A stretch of DNA of 64,000 nt. It comes from Thiobacillus denitrificans (GTDB lineage Bacteria; Pseudomonadota; Gammaproteobacteria; Burkholderiales; Thiobacillaceae). The stretch covers positions 1 to 64,000 of the forward strand of contig DYIY01000017.1 of assembly GCA_020723405.1 (NCBI GenBank), read 5' to 3'. This document shows, piece after piece, positions 60,081 through 64,000 of the stretch. Below the pieces are notes generated by a model that was not told the origin of the DNA, did not search any database, and worked only from the letters and a program-made list of their open reading frames with translations. The position numbers and the translations under genes are program-made. How positions within the stretch are numbered: the stretch's first letter is position 1; each line of letters starts with the position of its first letter.

Positions 60081-60114
60081 CGAGGGCCTGGCCGGCATGC
60101 CGGCCAGGCCCTCG
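60081..60114. terminator. Perfect 34-base palindrome, bidirectional terminator
   Basis: Both 17-base arms, starting CGAGGGCCTGGCCGGCA, are exact complements with no loop bases. It lies between the convergent RIO kinase and Ig-like protein genes, 11 and 20 bases from their stops. It has no T run but an extreme stem. Confidence 0.65.
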
Positions 60115-60133
60115 GCCCGGACATGCCGCGTCG

Positions 60134-61279
60134 TTACGAGCGCTTGTTGATTTTCACGGTGTATGTCGTGGTGACCTTGGCCCCCAGGGAATCGGTCACG
60201 GTCACGGCCAGGCTGAAAGTGCCGGCCTTCCGGGGGGTTCCGCTCAACACCCCGTTGGCAAAACTCAGGCCGGAGGGCACGCCAGTGGCGCTCCAGGTGT
60301 AGGGCGACACGCCGCCGGAAGCCGTGAGGGAGGCGGAATAGACCTTACCCACTACGCCATTGGCCAGGGTTCCGGATATCAGCACCGGGGCGGGAGCGGG
60401 CATCACGGTCATGGTGTCGGCGTAGCAACCGGCCACGGAATCCAGGACGCCGGTGTAATTGATCAGCTCGCCGGTCAGGAAGGTGGTGGTGCCGCCGGTG
60501 AAGGTGGTGGCGTTCTGGGGCGCATACCAGACGTGGTCCGCCAGGGCCGCGCCGCCATTGACCACCAGGAAATCCCGGCCCACCGAGGTGATCACCGCAT
60601 TGGCCCCGGTGCAGGCCACCGCAAGGGACTGCTCCGACCCGCCCGTGCTGACCACGTGGAAGGCGTTGTCGCCGATCCCCACGTCGATGTCCACCAGGGC
60701 GTCCTGCAGAATGGGCCGGCCTTCAGCGTAGGCGCCAAGGGGTTGGTCGTTGTAGAAGTCGGTGCTGCTGAACACGCTCGGCACGACCCAGCCCACCACC
60801 CCATTGGGATAGGCCTGGTTTGAAGCATCGCTGACCAGGAGGGTGTAGCGCTCACCCGGGGTGAGGGTGATGCCGGCAGCGGCGTAATCCACGTCCAGAT
60901 AGCCCATGAAGGGCGCCGTCAGGACCACGTCCCGGCTATCCAGCACTTCGCCACCCGAGCCCTCGCCCTTCAGCAGTTTCACGTTGACGGAGATGCTGGC
61001 GGCCACGGGGTAGGGATAGGAGCCTGGCAGGATCTGGCCCGGATACAAGGCAGCCAGCCAGTTGGTGAAGGAGGTCTCGTCGGCCAGATACAGGCCGGCC
61101 TTGACCTGACTGGCCACGGCCACGAAGGTCTGGCCCACCGGGGCGTGGTTGAAGTCATGACCGGAGGAACTGGTTGGCGCGAATTCGATGTCGCTGGCGC
61201 TGGCCTGGACAGCCAAGGAGCCCACGCTGGCGGCGACCGCCAGGGCAAGGGAGGCCAGGGCCCGGGTAAACGTATTCAT
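60134..61279 (-). CDS. Secreted protein with Ig-like (putative Ig, He_PIG) domain
   Basis: A 381-residue secreted protein: signal peptide (ALASLALAVAASVGSLAVQA), a beta-rich body (PVGQTFVAVASQVKAGLYLA, YTLLVSDASNQAYPNG) and a C-terminal Ig-like domain GVVGKVYSASLTASGGVSPY, TWSATGVPSGLSFANGVLSG, TPRKAGTFSLAVTVTD typical of He_PIG repeats. ATG 61279 fits the signal peptide. It has an operator-containing promoter about 90 bases upstream (61368-61388). Function unknown. Confidence 0.8.
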   Translation of the reverse strand: MNTFTRALASLALAVAASVGSLAVQASASDIEFAPTSSSGHDFNHAPVGQTFVAVASQVKAGLYLADETSFTNWLAALYPGQILPGSYPYPVAASISVNVKLLKGEGSGGEVLDSRDVVLTAPFMGYLDVDYAAAGITLTPGERYTLLVSDASNQAYPNGVVGWVVPSVFSSTDFYNDQPLGAYAEGRPILQDALVDIDVGIGDNAFHVVSTGGSEQSLAVACTGANAVITSVGRDFLVVNGGAALADHVWYAPQNATTFTGGTTTFLTGELINYTGVLDSVAGCYADTMTVMPAPAPVLISGTLANGVVGKVYSASLTASGGVSPYTWSATGVPSGLSFANGVLSGTPRKAGTFSLAVTVTDSLGAKVTTTYTVKINKRS

Positions 61280-61367
61280 GGGTGCACTCCTGTTGGGTAG
61301 TTCAAGGGATTCCAGCAGGAGTGGGCATTCGTGACGCACCTCCCTCCCTGATGGTGCCGATCACAGT

Positions 61368-61388
61368 ACGTGTAAATTATTTACACGT
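61368..61388 (-). promoter_or_regulatory. Operator inside a sigma-70-type promoter
   Basis: ACGTGTAAA-TTA-TTTACACGT is a perfect 9-base dyad. Read on the minus strand it fills the 17-base spacer between TTGACG (-35) and TACTGT (-10), 89 bases before the start of the Ig-like gene. A protein bound here would block RNA polymerase. The cognate regulator is unknown. Confidence 0.6.
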
Positions 61389-62626
61389 CAATCGCGCGGA
61401 TTCGCTTTGGTCTTCTCCCTGCTGCTGCCATCCCCCGATCCGTGCCCCCCATGCCGCCCCGCCACCCAGCGGTGGGCCAGCCAGGCCCCGCCGCCACCCA
61501 GGGCCATGATCACCATGAGGGGCAGGCCGCTGCCGTCGTGCCAGAAACCCACCAGGCTGCCGGTCAGGGTGGCCAGGGCGAATTGCAGGCTGCCCATGAG
61601 GGCGGAGGCCTTGCCGGCCATCTGGCCGTGGGTGGCCAGGGCGGCGGCGGCGGCGTTGGGGCCGATGAAGCCCAGGCTGGCCACGTAGAGGAAGAAGCCC
61701 GCCAACACCAGGGGCAGGGGCAGCCAGCCGGCCAGGGCACAGAGGGCCAGGCCCAGGCCGGCCAGGGCGGGCAGGGCCACGCCCCGGGCCAGGATGGCGG
61801 TGAGGGGGCGGGTCTTCAACAGGCGGGCGTTGATCTGGCTGAGGAGGACGAAGCCCAGGGCATTGGCCCCGAACACCCAGCCGAAGGCGTCCGTGGGCAG
61901 GCCATGCAGTTGGATCAGCACGAAGGGGGAGCCGGCGATGTAGGCGAACATGCCGGCGAAGGCCAGGCCCCCCACCAGGGTGTAGCCCAGGAAGGACGGA
62001 CTGGCCAGCAGGCTGGCATAGTCGGCCAGCACCGGCCCCAGGCGCAGGGGGGGCTCGTGGCGGGTGTCGTGGGTTTCCGGCAGGCCCAGCCAGACGGCCA
62101 GGAAGGCCAGGGCGCCAAAACCTGCCAGCAGATGGAAGATGGCCCGCCAGCCCAGGTGGGTCACCACCCAGCCCCCCAGCAGGGGGGCCAGGATGGGGGC
62201 CAGGCCCATGACCAGGATGAGCATGGAGAAGGCCCGGGCCGCCTCCCGGGCGGTGCAGCGGTCGCGCACCACGGCCCGGGTGATGACCATGCCGGCACAA
62301 CCCCCCAGGGCGGCCAGGAACCGCCAGGCGGCCAGGGTTTCCACGTTGCCGGCCAGGGCGCAGCCCAAAGAGGCCAGGGTGAAGACCGCCAGGCCCACCA
62401 GCAAGGGCGGGCGGCGGCCGAAGCGGTCGCTGAAGGGGCCGTAGAACAGTTGCCCCAGGGCCAGGCCCACGAAGAAACTGGCCAGAGTGAGTTCCACCGT
62501 GCCGGGTTCCGCGCCGAGGTCCGCCGCCATCACCGGGAAGGCCGGCAGGTACATGTCGATGGACAGGGGCCCGATGGCGATGAGGCTGCCCAGCAGGAGC
62601 AGCCAGGGGAGGGGCAGGGTGTTCAC
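61388..62626 (-). CDS. Bcr/CflA-family MFS drug exporter
   Basis: A 412-residue 12-helix transporter: PLSIDMYLPAFPVMAADLGA, LGQLFYGPFSDRFGRRPPLL with the MFS A motif, RAVVRDRC and GGCAGMVITRAVVRDRCTAR, as in Bcr/CflA multidrug exporters. It would use the proton gradient to pump drugs such as bicyclomycin or chloramphenicol analogues. The stop lies 12 bases before the gabD stop region on the other side (62639 upstream). Confidence 0.92.
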   Translation of the reverse strand: MNTLPLPWLLLLGSLIAIGPLSIDMYLPAFPVMAADLGAEPGTVELTLASFFVGLALGQLFYGPFSDRFGRRPPLLVGLAVFTLASLGCALAGNVETLAAWRFLAALGGCAGMVITRAVVRDRCTAREAARAFSMLILVMGLAPILAPLLGGWVVTHLGWRAIFHLLAGFGALAFLAVWLGLPETHDTRHEPPLRLGPVLADYASLLASPSFLGYTLVGGLAFAGMFAYIAGSPFVLIQLHGLPTDAFGWVFGANALGFVLLSQINARLLKTRPLTAILARGVALPALAGLGLALCALAGWLPLPLVLAGFFLYVASLGFIGPNAAAAALATHGQMAGKASALMGSLQFALATLTGSLVGFWHDGSGLPLMVIMALGGGGAWLAHRWVAGRHGGHGSGDGSSREKTKANPRD

Positions 62627-62638
62627 CGGGGGAAGGAC

Positions 62639-64000
62639 CTACAGCCCGGCCAGGCAGACGTATTTGGTTTCCAGATAGGCGTCGATGCCTTCGCCGCCCC
62701 CTTCCCGGCCCAGGCCCGACTGCTTCATGCCGCCGAAGGGCGCCACCTCGGTGGAGATGACCCCGGCGTTGACCCCCACCATGCCGTAGTCCAGGGCTTC
62801 CGCCACCCGCCATACCCGGGCCATGTCCCGGGCGTAGAAGTAGGCGGCCAGGCCGGATTCCGTGGCGTTGGCCAGGGCGATGGCCTCCGCCTCGTCGGCG
62901 AAGCGCAGCACCGGGGCCACGGGGCCGAAGGTCTCCTCCCGGCAGATGCGCATGTCCGGAGTGACATTGGCCAGCACGGTGGGCTGGAAGAAGTGGCCCC
63001 CCAGTTCATGCCGGTTGCCGCCGCAGGCGATGCGGGCGCCCTTTTCCAGGGCATCCTGGATGTGGGCTTCCACCTTGGCCACCGCCGCCCCGTCCACCAG
63101 GGGGCCCTGCTCCACCCCGGGCTCCAGGCCGTTGCCCACCCGCAGCCTGTCCACCGCCGCCGCCAGGCGGTCCACGAAGGCGTCGTGGATGCCGTCCTGG
63201 GCCAGCAGGCGGTTGGCGCAGACGCAGGTCTGGCCGGCGTTGCGGTACTTGGAGGCCAGGGCGCCTTCCACCGCCGCATCCAGGTCGGCGTCGTCGAAGA
63301 CGATGAAGGGGGCGTTGCCCCCCAGTTCCAGGGAGACCCGCTTCACGTCCCCGGCGCAGGCCGCCAGGAGTTGCTTGCCCACGGCCGTGGAGCCGGTGAA
63401 GGACAGCTTGCGCACCCGGGGGTTGCCGGTGAGTTCGGCGCCGATCTCGCCCGCGTCACCCGTGACCACGTTGAACACCCCCGGGGGCACGCCGGCCTCT
63501 TCGGCCAGGGCCGCCAGGGCCAGGGCGGTGAAGGGGGTCTTGGCGGCGGGCTTGGCCACCACCGTGCAGCCGGCGGCCAGGGCGGCGCCCGCCTTGCGGG
63601 TGAGCATGGCGGCGGGGAAGTTCCACGGGGTGATGAGGGCCGCCACCCCCAGGGGCTGCTTCAGGGTCAGCACCCGCCGGCCCGGCCAGGGGGACGGGAT
63701 CACCTGGCCGTAGACCCGCTTGGCCTCTTCCGCGAACCAGGCCAGGAAGCCGGCGGCGTAGTCGATCTCCCCCCCGGCTTCGGCCAGGGGCTTGCCCTGT
63801 TCCAGGGTGATGAGGCGGGCCAGTGCTTCCCGCCGGGCCAACATGAGGTCGTGCCAGCGCCGCAGGATGGCCGCCCGTTCCTTGGCCGGCCGGTCCCGCC
63901 AGGCGGGAAAGGCGGCGTGGGCGGCGGCCACGGCAGCGGCCACGTCCGCCCGCGCCAGGCGGGGCACCCGGCCCAGGCATTCACCGGTGGCCGGGTTGGC
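62639..64000 (-). CDS. gabD: Succinate-semialdehyde dehydrogenase (GabD-like), 5' end beyond the window
   Basis: At least 454 residues of an NAD(P) aldehyde dehydrogenase; the frame stays open to the window edge ([14 protein letters not shown]...), so the N-terminus is missing. Motifs: [26 protein letters not shown], the general base in [20 protein letters not shown] and the nucleophile cysteine in [11 protein letters not shown]. GabD oxidises succinate semialdehyde to succinate; the C-terminal [15 protein letters not shown] fits that group. Upstream of the MFS gene by 12 bases on the same strand. Confidence 0.9.
   Translation of the reverse strand, partial: ANPATGECLGRVPRLARADVAAAVAAAHAAFPAWRDRPAKERAAILRRWHDLMLARREALARLITLEQGKPLAEAGGEIDYAAGFLAWFAEEAKRVYGQVIPSPWPGRRVLTLKQPLGVAALITPWNFPAAMLTRKAGAALAAGCTVVAKPAAKTPFTALALAALAEEAGVPPGVFNVVTGDAGEIGAELTGNPRVRKLSFTGSTAVGKQLLAACAGDVKRVSLELGGNAPFIVFDDADLDAAVEGALASKYRNAGQTCVCANRLLAQDGIHDAFVDRLAAAVDRLRVGNGLEPGVEQGPLVDGAAVAKVEAHIQDALEKGARIACGGNRHELGGHFFQPTVLANVTPDMRICREETFGPVAPVLRFADEAEAIALANATESGLAAYFYARDMARVWRVAEALDYGMVGVNAGVISTEVAPFGGMKQSGLGREGGGEGIDAYLETKYVCLAGL

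Overview
The window is GC-rich chromosomal DNA from a Gram-negative bacterium, most likely a betaproteobacterium close to the Rhodocyclales or Nitrosomonadales. This rests on sigma-54 and sigma-28 flagellar promoters, a PEP-CTERM protein, a CydP-CydA-CydB-CydX bd oxidase, DsrC/TusE, CpxRA, and RND and MacAB-type efflux. No rRNA, tRNA or CRISPR was found, and the species cannot be named from sequence alone.

Layout. 1-2160 is a degenerate Rhs locus: core pieces and a cysteine-rich tip, separated by three copies of a ~60-bp hairpin element and a second, different hairpin, with two small hitchhiking genes. 2161-5191 holds a GNAT/DUF1778 toxin-antitoxin pair with a clear operator, a DsrC-like protein, a LysR regulator and a PEP-CTERM protein. 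5440-11631 holds an Old Yellow Enzyme, a permuted-papain lipoprotein, a SEC-C/TPR/sulfotransferase protein and an Orn/Lys/Arg decarboxylase. 11752-15004 (minus) is the cytochrome bd operon cydP-cydA-cydB-cydX with a terminator; dcd follows.

16025-29510 is the flagellar rod/hook cluster. On the minus strand flgA, flgM, flgN and a coupled small metal-binding protein; on the plus strand a GGDEF cyclase and then flgBCDEFGHIJKL. A strong sigma-54 promoter precedes flgB and a strong sigma-28 promoter precedes flgM, so early and late flagellar control can be read from the DNA. sfsA converges on flgL.

30300-41686 holds a secreted repeat protein with a peptidoglycan-binding end, a hybrid histidine kinase, a Crp/Fnr regulator, an M48 protease, a nitroreductase-VanZ-DUF455 operon, and CBS, DJ-1, FAD oxidase and lipoprotein genes. 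41699-45141 is an envelope-stress island: cpxA, cpxR, a divergent small proline-rich secreted protein with an exact CpxR box between them, and an EF-hand protein with a second phased GTAAA array upstream.

46594-58217 is an efflux island: an RND tripartite pump (minus) and a TolC/MacA/MacB-type tripartite exporter (plus) flanking a TetR repressor gene, with an AcrR-type operator in the gap. The MacA-MacB junction has been invaded by a 118-bp inverted-repeat element and a (TCACCCC)n heptamer tract. 58250-64000 holds a small membrane protein, arfB, a RIO kinase, an Ig-like secreted protein with an operator-containing promoter, a Bcr-type MFS exporter and a 5'-truncated gabD-like dehydrogenase.

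The most distinctive material is in the non-coding architecture: the hairpin elements cutting up the Rhs locus, the phased CpxR-like boxes, and the heptamer and inverted-repeat elements inside an exporter operon.
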